35,064 bases of DNA from Gamarada debralockiae (Eukaryota > Ascomycota > Leotiomycetes > Helotiales > Hyphodiscaceae), in assembly GCA_002803225.1 (NCBI GenBank), contig NXFV01000275.1, positions 1 to 35,064 on the forward strand, in the 5' to 3' direction. A model generated the notes under the pieces. The model was not told the origin of the DNA. It searched no databases and was given only the letters and a program-made list of their open reading frames with translations. How positions within the stretch are numbered: position 1 is the stretch's first letter; every line of letters begins with the position of its first letter. The position numbers and the translations under genes are program-made. This document shows positions 21,120 through 33,900 of this stretch, one piece after another.

Positions 21120-22275
21120 TTGGCTTCCAGTAGACGTCTTTTTGGTGGGTTATTGAACTTCGTAAGAAGAGTAAGTGCCCAGAGACAAAGACAAGAGCAA
21201 TTGTCCGTCGAGAGTGGCCGGCAGCCAGGGGATGGGAAAGGGATCGGGAAAGGGGGTGTGGAAAAAGTTAACGAAAAATGGAAGCAGAATGTCGAAGCTG
21301 GGGGTGTCGCACTGTGTTATTTTTGGGATTTCTTATCTGAACTGGTAATGCGTCACAGGTCAACTGATGCCCTATGACAAGTGTCGGCGATTGCGGAAGT
21401 CCCTCCATAAGGAGCACAGTCTAGTTGAAAATCTGGAGATAGGGTTGAGATGCATCATGACACTGTTCCGGGTTTACGAAAAGGCCAGATCCAGACCTGT
21501 GGCAAATGGGCGACTCCAATGGTCGTCATGGAGAGGTACCGGTCAGAGAGTAGCGGGATTATGATATCTATAAGCAATCAGCTTGCGTTCCATTGAAATG
21601 GTTCCATGGATCGAGCTGTCAGAACAGGTGTGGCTTCAATCGCTCCCGCCGCTAGACAAAGCTCGTTCCTCAATCTCAACTGAAAGCCAGGCTGGAGAAA
21701 AGCTCCGATTTCGGCTCATCGGGTCCACAATTATCCGTGAAGGGAACTTGACAGGATGATATCATCTCTATTTCTCGACGCCCTCTCCCGAGGAGAAGGT
21801 GAAAATCGAATACGGCTCCAAAGGAGAACAGAGACTTCATTGAAGATAACAGAATGGAACACAGGAATACTTCAACATAGCAAATCGCCATGGGAGAAGA
21901 TTGTCTTCGATATCCAGTGTTCCGCTGGAGAATGAGGAAATGGCAGGTCATTCTTTGGGGAGCGACATCAAAAGGGTGTCATCAAACGAGTCCCAGTCTT
22001 GATTGAGATGTTAGAGCATTTGACCGAGAAAGGCAGGTACGCCCCAGAACATACCTTTTCAACGCTTCAGAATACACTCAAAACTCAAAAATGTGTTCTG
22101 GTTGGAGTCGAGATCAAGTCTTTTTTGGGAACAAGGCTCTTGAGGCAGTTAATCAGATGATCAGCTGTTCCCCTGGATCAACGACATAATTTCAAAGACA
22201 CGTAAAGTTTGTTTGAGAATACCGGATTCCGGCTGAAAAGTTAATGCGTAAAATTCGGAATTTTTGACCTTGTTT
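21120..22275. other. Intergenic, permease 5' region, no gene seen
   Basis: This 1.15-kb stretch should hold the permease promoter (right after 21119). Open frames at 21111-21564 (plus) and 21676-21951 (minus) show no motif, signal peptide or splice support. Confidence 0.45.
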
Positions 22276-24319
22276 TTATTGAAATCCGCTCAATACACAC
22301 CTGCTTCCGGACAGCTCCAATTTCCCCCCCACAGTCACATTTCCTTTCCTACTTACTGGAATAATTGGCCACCTGCAGAACGGTCTCGTAAACTGCACTC
22401 CTTCAGTTGGTAGATCGTCCTCATATTTTGTTCCAACTAGTCTGCTCGGCCCTGAAGAATTCGAATTCTCAACCCAGTCGATCATAGAATAAAGCAAAGA
22501 ATATTCAGTGCCGTTCTTGGCAGGACGGATATCCAGATTGACTGGCAGAATCCGGGACCCAAGCTTGGTATTATTAGCTGCCATTATCATCTTTTGAAAT
22601 TGATTGAGAAGAACATACCTTCATCCCCACCACTGCAGTGTCTCATCCACGGGACCATAAACAATCGATAGAAATTATCAAGTTCCTGCGTTTCTCCCAA
22701 CCCACTGTAAAATTTCATAAACTCTGTTATACCAAGTACCACTCGCTTCTGAAGAAATAACAGGATCCTGGTATCTGTGATACTCAAGAAATTTCCCTCA
22801 AGATTTTGAAATGGTCGTAGATGAGGATCGTAAGCATTGATAGCGCCTTGATTAATGGCGTCTCGAGAACTATGGTCAATCCGTTAATGGCGCTGTAATT
22901 CCAATTCGTATCATTCAGGATAGTATTTCTGTAGAAATCCATTCTAAATTGAGGTTTGTCGCCACTGAACTAGAAAGAACATCCAGGCTCGCCGCCGGGA
23001 AAGGAGCCATTGTAGACGAAAGTGTTATTCACTTCCCACCAAGGTGTGTAAATGCGGTGAAGATTGGCCATCTGGCAGGACTGAGACAAGTCGATGAATT
23101 GGTGGTGGTAGAGTTACAAGCAAGGACTTCGGAATGGAAGTTGCACCTGCCAGGGTCACTGATCAACCCATCCACCACTCCATCCAACGTATCACATTGC
23201 TTCACTAGAGCCTGTTGGGCCACAGTCCACATCGCGGCTGGAATGAAGCTTGCTTTCGTATTTGGAAATTGCTCCAACGCAACTCTGATATCCCACGCTG
23301 GGAGATGGGTCATCCAGTTCGCGGGCGTTCCAACAAGAACACCATCGAAGTCAGAGGGATAACCAGAACTTCATTCCAATCTTGTCCACCGCCGGTTGAG
23401 CAGTCACTGTAATATGAATATGCTGCTGTGATGCCATAGAAGTGCGGGATAATCGCCATGGCTGTTACGGTTAAGGGATGAAGGGCCCGATGGCCGTTGA
23501 ACATGTTATAACTGAGAAAGAGGGTAGTGAGGTGTTAGGTACGTACAAATCAATCATCTCCTCTGCGTTTCATGTCTATGTCGCATCATTCTGAGTTGAA
23601 TTATGGCCCGTATCTGTACTCATAGTGGCAAATTCTACACAATATATCGGGGTCAGAACTAGCTCTCCGACGAAAGGCCCAATACGTACCCTTCTTCAGA
23701 ACTGTCATGATGTCTTAGCAATTTGATACTCCAGCCCATGCTCCGTTCCCAGTTGCCAAAGACCTCGAAGTTCTAGCTCCCTCACTCGGAGGCCAGATTT
23801 CAAACCTTCTGAAGAACTATTCGAGGTCTGACTACAGCTGCTACTCGACATGCAGCTGGGAGGCAAGTTGTGCGGCATTATAGCTGGTCTCTGGGACATC
23901 ACTGATAAAGTTGCTTCCTGCGATGATGGGCGTCGTGAAACGGATTTGAAAGTTTGAAAACTTAGCAGCTTTCAAAGCACTACAGGCAGTGACATTTGGG
24001 AAGGTAGATACAGTTGCTTGACCTAAAGTAAGCCAAGAGCGGTAGAAGAAGACTGATTGTACATCTTCGAATTTTAAGGAGGCCAAGACACTCTGACAGA
24101 GCAAAAGCGTCTCCTGCCTGTTGGGCTTTATACTACACACTCATTTGGTGCCAAAGCCTGCCCCATTACTAAATTCAATGAATCAAAATATGCGCTACCA
24201 GCTCCTACATATGATATGAAGCTTTTCAGATCACCAGGTACAATCGGAGGGTACGATAAGGATTGAGCTGCCACAACTGAGATGTGGAGACTTTGCAATT
24301 CCGACTCGCTGCAAGGCAC
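22276..24319 (-). pseudogene. Tannase/feruloyl esterase family, decayed
   Basis: Minus-strand pieces follow the order of the fungal tannase family (alpha/beta hydrolases cleaving ester bonds in tannins or feruloylated cell wall, normally secreted and just over 500 aa): FATMSTDTGHNS, then YSYYSDCSTGGGQ with the Cys-Ser nucleophile pair at 23388-23402, GVLVGTPANWMTHLPAWDI, FIPAAMWTV, CDTLDGVVDGLI, then DNFYRLFMVPWMRHCSGGDE with the His-Cys pair near 22622-22645, MIDWVEN and VGTKYEDD, EGVQFTRPFCRWP. Breaks: TAG and TGA at 23576-23578 and 23570-23572, a one-base loss at about 23355 just after the nucleophile, a shrunken 35-nt intron-like gap near 23550, and several unreadable joins in the N-terminal third and around 22900. 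No clear signal peptide survives at 24319. Confidence 0.75.
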
Positions 24320-25147
24320 GTGTTGATTGGAATTGCCTAATCTGGTATAGCCTGTATTTCCTTTTTTTTCCCCGTAGCATAAGAGAGCTCTTCCCCTCCT
24401 AATTTCAGCTCCTTAGATATCAGATGGCTACAAAAAAAATGCCATTATATTTCGCCCCCACTCAGCTCAACTAACAGCACGGGCGGGACACAGAAGGAAG
24501 ACTCTGCTCTGGACTTTCCTTTGCTGTTGAGTGTTCAAATCAAACTACTGTGCACTGCAACATGATTTTCGAGGCCACAAAGCTATGCCAGGACTGAAAA
24601 CGTGCATCAAGATCTCTCAAAGGCCATCAAGCCATCAAGCTTTGAGCCATGTCCAACCTCGCAACACAGAAGTCATTTTCCGTCCAAGAGTAGGAGTTAG
24701 CCTACGATTGTAAGTCGACACAGAACTAACTTGATCATTCAGGTTACATAGCAATGCACAATATTAAACAGTTGGTGTTAAACGATTTGGGTCCACACGC
24801 TCCTCGAGAACAGAAGCGGACGACTTCAATCGATGAACCAAGGGCTTCGGATAGATTTTAATGATGTGAAAAAAAGCTTATACAACATGGCTAATCGCGT
24901 CTGTCATCTATGACTTCAAGATGCAAACGGGACGAAATCCAAACAGTCCTCTCATTCTGTCACCAGATCGCGATCGGATCAAGGAAACAGAAAGTCGGCG
25001 CATCAATTCCGCATGACCAAATCACGATCAATCTAATCGACACTTGTCGTTGCACCTTCCCGCCTCCAATATCACCAGAAGTAAGGATTGAAGTTGTTAT
25101 TTTTGGGAAGAGAATCTGGGGCAGGAATCGAAGGATTCTAGTGAAAC
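24320..25147. other. Intergenic, no firm gene
   Basis: Normal-composition DNA between the esterase relic and the transposon block. A plus-strand frame at 24910-25176 runs into the pogo terminal repeat and has no recognisable motif. Confidence 0.45.
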
Positions 25148-25149
25148 TA

Positions 25150-26290
25150 CAGTCAAACCTGGTCATTACGGAATGAAAAAATCAGAGGTTTTCATTCCGG
25201 TATAGTAAGGATTCCGATATGACCAGATATTACTAATTAGATCAGGGGGGTCTTAGCATTTGATTACTATAGGCTAGCTATATAAAATTAATGAATTCTA
25301 CCCTAATTAAGAGCTATTCTATTTGTTCTAAAACCTATCCAAAGTAGCCTACTGTAAAGAATCTTGATATCTCTCAGCTAGATCTCTCTCAAAACTCCGT
25401 AACGCCTTCAAAAGAGCTCTATTTGAGTATCGATACTCCTCCTTATAGCGCTTTAAAATATATAACGCTTATAAAGCTTTATCGCGTATCACTAGCAGTA
25501 AAGGCTCTATATAAAGCTGACCTTTTTCGTCTTCCAAATCAACTTCCTATTATATATTTTCCTCTATAATCTTATTAACTAACTTATTAAGCTCTATATA
25601 ATTATCGATTCGTTCGCTCTAAGGACTACTATAAGAAGAAATGTACTTATATATATTAGGGACTAAGTCAATAATACTACGCTGTCTTATTGTATGAAGA
25701 AAGGCTCGTATTAAATCGACTATCTCTTTAGATTTTGTCTAAATATCTATAAGAGGGGCTAGAAAAGCACTGAAATCAATACACTAGCTCCGTCGCTAAT
25801 AAGACTAGATTGTTACGGGTGTAACATCCCATTCCCATGCTTGAATCCCCCATTCGATTGCTCGTAATACATGTATTTCTTTAAAGAGGTTCTTGTCTTT
25901 ATCAAATGTCTTAGCTATAAATATAACGAATTACTTTTTAATATATATCTTCTAGTTGTGAATAATACCTTAATCGAGAGGTTAGTATTTAAAGGTTGCA
26001 TTCGGAGGGAGCCACATCACTTATTTTATATTAGCTATTGCCTTTAAATCTCAAAAGCTATATACCTTTGTATATATAAGTTTACTCTTTTCTATTATTT
26101 ACTTAACGCCTAATTTATACGCTAAGAAGTTATCTATTAACAGCAAGACCTTCTTATTCTAGTACTTCATTCGATTATCGAACTATTTAAGCTATTCCTT
26201 TATAATCTAGTAAGTTATCCAAGCTAACTTATTACTCCTCTAAACAGCTCCTAAATAGTTAATCTCCTATAAGCCTTGAGCTCGAAAGCA
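25150..26290 (-). mobile_element. Pogo/Tigger-like transposon, RIP-mutated
   Basis: The left end at 25150 begins CAGTCAAACCTGGTCATTAC, of the CAGT(C/T)RAACCT type seen in pogo/Tigger terminal repeats, and is preceded by TA (25148-25149). Just inside is a hairpin, CGGAATGAAAA against TTTTCATTCCG (25169-25200). On the minus strand, around 25800-26060, coding remnants read WLPPNATF, then PLD-stop-GII, then FDKDKNLFKEIHVLRAIEWG; this matches the LPPN(A/V)T...QPLDQGII region before and around the last catalytic residue of pogo-type transposases. The Gln after PLD is a TAA/TAG stop, as RIP of CAR codons predicts. The right end was not found. Confidence 0.65.
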
Positions 26291-26299
26291 AGTCGGTCG

Positions 26300-26720
26300 T
26301 TTTACTATACCTGTAATAGCTACTGGTAGCTGGAGGGCAGTAGGAGGGATTACAGTATATCAGAGAAGTAGCAACAGGGGAAGGGAGATAATAGTAATTG
26401 TATTGAAAAGAGGTTCTGTAGTACTCGTACGCTTGTATAATATAAACTCAAGCTTGCCTTCCTAAAGTAGGGTTAATAGGCCTTACTTATCCTTTACTCC
26501 AGACTCCTAGCTTTATATACTAGCTGTACTATTGCTGACTCTGTAACTGACTGTATACTGACTAACTGCTGACTAATCGCTGACTGTTCTTGACTATATA
26601 AATATATTAAGCCTAGCTTAAGTAATAGTTGCTATATGAAATCACCTGTATAATTGCCTGTATAATTGCCTATGAAATCGCCTGTGTACTTTCAGGGGCT
26701 AGGCTCTTATTATAACTATC
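26300..26720. repeat. LTR-like block with degenerate CTGACT repeats
   Basis: The block contains many short TGACT repeats (26543-26598) and a run of (CCTGTATAATTG)-type repeats at 26645-26690, with less extreme AT content than its flanks. It directly precedes the 3' end of the minus-strand gypsy coding remnants, where that element's 3' LTR would lie. LTR termini were not defined. Confidence 0.4.
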
Positions 26721-26899
26721 CCCCTTCTAAGGCTACTCGTCCATAAGAAGCTAGGCTCGTATTAAACTAGTAGTCTCAGCTGTCCTTATTAAAACCTAGT
26801 AGGAAAAGAGTAACAGCTAACGTAGTAGTATAGTAGTCCTAGTTATTATATAACTTAAGCAAGGTTCTTATAATTATAAGATCTACTTTATACCTTAGG

Positions 26900-29050
26900 T
26901 ATTAACTTCCTCGGGAAAATCCCGAGTACCTTAGATCCTTAGATAATAATTTGACCTTAGCGTTATTAAGTCCCCCTAGCTTTTCTAGTCTTCTCATACC
27001 TTTGTATCGCTCTTTGCGTATTTCCTATACTATCCTTAGGTACCTAGAGATTATACTTAGTCGGCTATTCTTCCTACTTTACTAAGTAGTAAGTCTGTCC
27101 CTTAATAATAGCCTAGTCCTTTACTTCCTTAACCTTCTATTCTTTATTATTCTCTAGGTCTAGTAAAGGTATAAGAGGTTGACTATCCCTAGGCTTATAC
27201 TTATTAATAGCCTAAATAAGGAATACGTTATATAGTTAGTTATATTTTTCAGGAAGGGCCAGTCAGTAGGCCTGTATACTAATACGTTCTAGAATCTATA
27301 AGAGTCTAATCTATCTAAGTTATAGCTTCTTATCCTTAAGCCTTAGGTTCCTTATAGATAGCTTGACTAGGTCTCTTTACTTAAAGAGCTTAGGTTAATA
27401 TTGTTAATTATAGTACTTAGCTTATCGCTCCTAGCTCTAAAGTAGCTAGTCTGTAAGGTATTTCCGTAGGTCTATAAGACATATAATTTAGTCGTATATT
27501 ACTAGTACCTTCCCCTTACTAGTACTATCCTTAGTACTAGTAATATTGACTTGTAGTTCCGGATTGTAGCTATATAAGACTTTAAAAGGAGTTATACTAG
27601 TACTTAAGCTTTGACTATTATTATATACAAATTTAGCGCTAGATAAGAGCTTAGCCTAGTTTATCTGTTTAAGACTAGTATAGACTTAGAGGTAGTTTTT
27701 AAGTATATAATTAGGATTTCGGTTTATCTATTAGTTTAGAGGTAGAATATAGTACTAAGCCTTCACTTGATTAAGGAGTAGGTATAGACCTTAGCCTAGA
27801 ACTTAAAAGTAATCCTAGTATCTCTATTAGATACTATTCCTTAAGAGGAACTATACTTAAGTTCAATATTCTTATAGAATAAGGCTATAAATTTAGGCGT
27901 AGCTAAGCTAGTAGTTATTAGGAGGAATTTAGCTATCTTAGTATAGCGATCTACTATAACTAAGATAGTATTATACTTTGTAGTCTCTATATATAATCTA
28001 GGGAGTTAAGTAATAAAGTTAAGTAAGACCTTTTACTAAAGGTACTATAGTATAGGCAGAGGCTTAAGCTTACTATATAACTTATACCTAGGGATTATAA
28101 TATTCTAATAAGTCAAGTAAGTAATTATATACTCCCTGATATTAGTCGCTAACCCTAGCTAGTAGAACCTACGCTATAGTAGTTCTCTGGTCTTATTAAC
28201 GCCCTAGTGCCCTATAAGCTAGTCATTATAATATAAGTACAAAAGCTCCTAGATTAGAGCCTTCTAAAGAGAGATAACTACTCTTTCTTTATAATAAAGT
28301 AAACTCTATTAATCTAGGGTATAGCCTTCTTAGCTAGTATCTTTATAACTAGCTTTTAGCTGGCTACTACCTTCTTAGTTACTACTAGGCCGTCGTTAAG
28401 GACCCTTATAGCTAGTAGTCTTCTGACTACTACTCTCTTAGTCTTAATCTAGCTCTTTCTTAAGTCTTATATATAGGGGATTAGTTCTCTAGAACTTTAA
28501 AATTAAGTCTATTAGACTAAGTACTATCTTTTTACTTAGGGGATCCTTATACTAAGTTATATTCTTAGCTTCTCTCCTAGTGACTGCCTATAATTGTATA
28601 AGCTTAATAAGATAGCTAGTCTTACTATTCTTTACCTTAGGCGATATATATAGTACTTAAATAGTCTAAGTAGGGGTCTATAGACTAATAGTATCTCTTT
28701 TTAGGTCCTACTAGCCTTTAGGCTTCTTATCTAAAGGACTTAAGGTATTAACTCTCTAGGTTACTTTTACTATATTATATAGCTCTACCTCTAGTAGATT
28801 AAAATTAAATTTAAACCTAGCTTTAGTCCTATCGAGCTTAGGTCCTATAGTACTATATAGCCGGAAATTAGATTTAGACCTAGCTTTAGTCCTATTAAGC
28901 TTAGGTCCTTTGGCGTTATATAGCTGGAAATTAGGTTAAGACCTAGCTTTAGTCCTATTAAGCTTAGGTCCTTTAATGTTATATAGCCAGAAATCAAGTG
29001 CCCTTCTAGCTACTTTATATAGCTAGTACTTAGCTATTTCGTATAGTACT
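26900..29050 (-). mobile_element. Ty3/gypsy retrotransposon remnant, RIP-mutated
   Basis: The integrase core is readable on the minus strand near 27910-28030: NFIT-stop-LPR, then YNTILVIVDRYTKIAKFLL. Gypsy integrases have DFI(T/D)GLP followed by ILVVVDRxTK here, so the catalytic Asp of DFIT has become Asn (G-to-A) and a Gly or similar codon a stop. The region downstream to about 26900 should be the integrase C-terminus. Reverse transcriptase was not confirmed upstream, where an in-frame tandem repeat lies instead. CA and TG dinucleotides are nearly absent. Confidence 0.65.
28801..28990. repeat. Tandem repeat, three copies of 63 bp
   Basis: The segment ACCTAGCTTTAGTCCTAT recurs at 28815, 28878 and 28941, exactly 63 bp apart, with the surrounding unit conserved apart from RIP-type changes. 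63 is 21 codons, so the array would have stayed in frame in the element's original protein; on the minus strand each unit reads KDLSxIGLKLGLNLIS. Confidence 0.85.
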
Positions 29051-30950
29051 TTAGGTCTAGCTACCTCTAGTAGATTAGTACTAGCCCCTATAAGTCTATA
29101 CTCTAGTAGGTCCTTTTGTACTAGATTTGTGATTTCCCTTGTCTAGCGGGTTAAATTAGAATAATATAATAGGCTATTAGTAGGGTTTAAAGACCCTAGT
29201 TAATATTATATAATAAAGTTATAAGAGGTTAAGTAGATTAGCTATCTAGCCTATCTACTATTAATTAATTGATTGATTATTCTTATACTAATCTAGCTAA
29301 AGAGCTATATAGGAAACTACTATTATATATCCTTAAGAAACCTCTTTAGACAAAAACCTAAGTTTAACCTATTAAACCTTCCTTTTATTTATTAGCGTAC
29401 CGCTAGCGTTCTAAAGCCTAGTATCTAGTATAAAGTTGTCTTAGGAGCTCCTTTTATATATTACTTTTTCCTTTAGGAGAGAGGGTTACTAGACTTTAGC
29501 TAAAGGGTAGCTAGAGAGTTTATTTATACTTTTATTAGTAAGTAAATTTTTCTTATAAAAAATAGAGGGATCACTAGCCCCTCACTAGCTTATAGCTAGC
29601 AAATATCTAGTAAGTTACTTAATACTTAACTTAAAAAGTAAATAAGAGATATATTTTCGACCTTGCTTAATTTTACTTTATTAAATATAAACTTAACTTA
29701 TTAACTTTAATCTTTTTTATCCCTTTATACTTAATAATCAATATAATAGGTATATTTTCTCCTTTAAGGGCATTAATAGCTTATATTAATATATTATAGC
29801 GTTAGGCAAAAGAAAGTGCACTACTATTAAGTAGTTAAATAATTAAAAAAATTCTCTTAAAAAGTCAAAAGCTTAATAACCTAAAACTACCCTTGCTAGC
29901 AAGACCTTAGCGAATAACTAAACTAAAGTTAGTAAGGCTAATTAGCAAGGTCAAGAAAGTAATAATAAAAGTAATAATAATAAGAATAATGATAATAAGG
30001 AACCTATTATAAGAGATAATATAACTGCTAATAAGTATTAATAATACTTAGTAAGGGGAAAGAAAGATATAAAGATAAGATCGCGAGCTTAAGCTTTAGT
30101 TCCTATTAGTACAAAAGATTATATAGATATTTACGAGAAATATACTAGTAAGTTAGCTTAGTTTTTGAATCTAAAGTATTAGACCAATCTTACTTTAACT
30201 ACTAATAAGTATAGTAATTATAAGAAGAAAGGCAAAAGCTATATCTTAGTAAGTAAGATTATCCTTTTTAGTAAGACTTTAGCTAATACCTAGTAAGATT
30301 AAGGAGAGTATTACTAAGGCACTTATAGACCTATATCGAATTACTACTAATTTCGTTAAAAAGAGGGCTACTTAAGTAGTACTTAATATAACTTAGCTCT
30401 TCTTTAATAATAGTATTACTTAAGCTTGTTTTTAAAAGAAAACCATAAATACTTAGAATACTAAGACCCCTTAGGCTCCTATTATTAAGACTATTAAGTC
30501 GATGAGCGCCGGCGTTATCTAGGCGATTAACTAGCTAAGCCGCCAAGTAAAAGAGATATATAATATAATAAAAGAGATATATAATTTATTAACTTTACTT
30601 TATTAGTCTTTAAATTCCTAGTTTAGTTAGTTTTTCTTTGTTTTCTTTGACTTTTATTAAGTAAGTTATTCCCTTGACCCTTACTAGTGAATTATAGGCT
30701 AATCTCTAGTAAAGACTTTACTAAGGCTTATAATATTAAGATAACCTAAGCTCTTATTAAGACAAATACTATAGATAAGAATAAGGATAGTTAAGAAGAG
30801 ATTAATAGTTAAGATAAGTTTAAAAATCTTAAAGAATAAGATATTAAGAGTAGCTAAAGTAGTAGTAGAGATATTACTAAGTAATTCTTTAGAAATCCTC
30901 TAGATATATACTAGCAAGTATATTTATATTTTGTTTTTCTCTATCGGCTA
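29051..30950. repeat. RIP-mutated repeat DNA, family unclear
   Basis: AT-rich and stop-ridden in all frames. A plus-strand stretch about 29890-30330 keeps polar protein texture rich in Asn and Lys (for example QGQESNNKSNNNKNNDNKEP) broken by TAA/TAG where Gln codons would be, suggesting the gag-like ORF1 of an element in plus orientation. No enzymatic motif was found. Confidence 0.4.
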
Positions 30951-30999
30951 AGTAATAGTTCTTTAGGTAATTAGTACTAGCTAGTGTTTACTTAGTATA

Positions 31000-33900
31000 T
31001 AGCTAGCGAGGACTATAATAGATATATATTAACTAAAGTCTTGCCTATACTTATAACTTTAACTCTATAGTACTAGACTTATATATATAAGAGTTGCCTT
31101 ATTAGGTCAAATTACTAGAGCCTTCTTATACTTATAAACTACTTAGCTATCCCTTTCATTTCTCCCTTTTTAGTAAGTAGCTAGTAAAGGTTTAGTATTT
31201 TATTAGCATAAAGCCCTTGTCTATCTTCGAGAGAATATACCTCAACTATATACCTTATAGTCTCTACCCCTAGGTCGTACTTATACCTCGCTATGTTTAC
31301 CCTTAGGACCTATATCTTATAGAGGAATAGCGCTAGCCTAATATAGCTAATATACATTTAGACTAGGATAGAGCTCTTTACCTTTTACAAGCTCTTATAG
31401 AGTTATAGGATATTCGCCAATAGTTCCTTATCGATCTTATTTATTTTAGGGGGGCAAGGGTTATCCTTAAGCTTTAATTTCTAATTACATAAGATAGTAT
31501 ATTATCTTTATTCCCTTAGTCTTAACTAGTAACCTACTAGTTATTTATTAGGTTTTAGCTAGAAAGTTACTTAGTGTCCCTTTACTTATCCTAGAGTAAA
31601 CTATAGCCTCTTCCTCTTCCTTTTCCTTAGTTTATCCTAGATCGTCTAATATATTACTTTTATTTTTATAAGTAGGCCTAAGCTAGTTAGTCGCTAGCGA
31701 AAGCCTGCTACTAGCCCCCTTAAGTATAAGTCTAGTAGGAAAACGAATATCTTTATCTTAAGGTTTAGTATAGACATTACTTTATATACCCTAGAGATAA
31801 TTTAAAGGTATTTATTTTAAATAACCTTAAGTTTTTTTATTTATCTTTTAGTCTTCCCCTAGTTATCCCTTAGTATGTATTAGGCCGAGGCTCTAAAGGT
31901 TATTACTAGCTATACTACTACTATATAAACTTATCTTATCTTTTTAAATAAGGCCCCCTATATTAATATCGCTACTTTAGTAAACGCCTTAATATATACT
32001 AGTATCTTTATATAAACCCTATAGATATAACTACCCTACTTAAGCTTAAGGTCTAGCTAAACCCTTAGTATACGAATCTCTTTCCTTAGGTTAAGCTTTA
32101 TATTCTCTAGCTAGATAGTTATTACTAAATTAAAAGTAAAGTATTAATAGGAGAAGTAAATAAGTTTATACTTTTGTAAAGCGAAGCTAATACTATATCG
32201 CGCTACTTAGTTAGTACACCGCTAGTAGATCTCCTTTATTCGCCTATAGTTCAACTTAGTTAATATACTATAGACTAAGAGATTTATATTATTAATAAAT
32301 CCTATAGTAAAGACATTAAATTTTAAATCTTAATAAGACTCTAAAAGCTTAGTATTATAGAATAAGTAAAGTATTAATAATAGAGGAAAGCCTTATAGAA
32401 CTCTAGCGAGTAGTCAGAAGGCTATAGTCTCTTCCCCTTAGATAAAGAGAGTAGTCTAATAGTTAGTTATAAAGGCCTTAATCTAGTGTACTAGCTAAGG
32501 TGGGAGTCCTCGTATATAAAGAACGTCTAAGAGCTTATTAGGGTTTATTATATTAAAGGCTTCTAATATATCTAAAGATAGTAGTATAAAAATATACTTC
32601 CTTAAAGCCTAAACTATATAAACTTACTTTATAAGTAGCTCTAATACTATCTCTATTAATTATCCTTAGCGAGCTCCTATCTAGTAGTTAAGTAAAAGCT
32701 AGTAGATCTTAGCTAATATATAGATCTTACCTACTATAACTAACTTAATAACTTTACTAATAGTACTTAAGAGCGTAATTAGGCGCTAAGAGCCTAGCTT
32801 ACTATATAATGCTTTTCCTAGTTTTTTAAGGATAATTGTACGTATACTTTAGAACCTTACTAGGTAGTAGCTAGCCCTCTAATATAAGGAGGTAAGACTA
32901 GCTAGGGCCTATATAAGTGGCGAGCCTATTGCCCTTAAGAAGCCAGCTAAGATCTTATTAAGGCCTAGTGCCTTCTATAGCTTTTATCTATAGAAAGCTA
33001 TATATATCTCCTTATTTAAGGCTTTGTATTCTAACTCTAGTAGGTTATAAAAGGACTTATCTGCGAATATAAAGTCTTAAATATCCCTAAGGTCTACCTC
33101 TACTTATAAGAAGAATCTCTAGTAAAGAGCTTATACTTTCTTATTAATTATAGTAGTTAGGCCTTCTAGTATATTTAAAGGAGGTATAACTAGGAGTTCT
33201 AGCGGCTTATTACCCTTTTCCCTTGCCTAGCGAGCGAGTCTTTAAATACCCTTTAGTAAGTTAGCAGCGTTATATATTACCTTTTAAAACACTTTCCTTT
33301 TACTAAATATAATTACCTTTTATTTAGAGTACTTTGTCTTTATTTATTAGCTATAGTCTAGTAGTACACTAGTATATTTGTACTATCTCTATAGCCTCCT
33401 TACCTCGTAGACTAGCTCCTAGATCTCTTAGGTCTACTATAGAGTAGTATATTAAGATAGTTTTATTTAAAGGATAGTTTTATTTACTAGCTATTAGATA
33501 AACTTTAGAAGATAGTTAGTATATATCTTAATATAGTCTAGTAAAGTATTAGCTACTAGGAGTAATAAGTACTTTGCCCCTAAAGAGACTATATTTATAT
33601 TTATTCTTTTCTAGGCTTTATATTAAACTTCTAGTACTAGTTAGGGCTTTATAGCTAGCTAAGTAATAACTAAGAGATAATTAGATCTATATCCGAGATT
33701 TAGCTATACTTTGTATTCTAGTAAGTAATTCGCTAATATATCTGTAGTAAAGGCAAGGTCGATTGTATTATATATCCTTTTGGCCTCTTAAGTAATTTCC
33801 CCTTATAATAGAATAAGCTATAGATTTATATTATCTATAACTTAAATTAAACTCTTTACAGTATTATAGTATATAGGATTAGATAGGCTATTCTATAATA

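Noticed and set aside
24910..25176. 88-codon plus-strand frame
   Set aside because: It reads into the pogo terminal repeat and shows no motif or splice signal.
26540..26690. CRISPR-like short repeats
   Set aside because: The TGACT and CCTGTATAATTG repeats are irregular, have no constant spacing and lie in a fungal LTR-like block.
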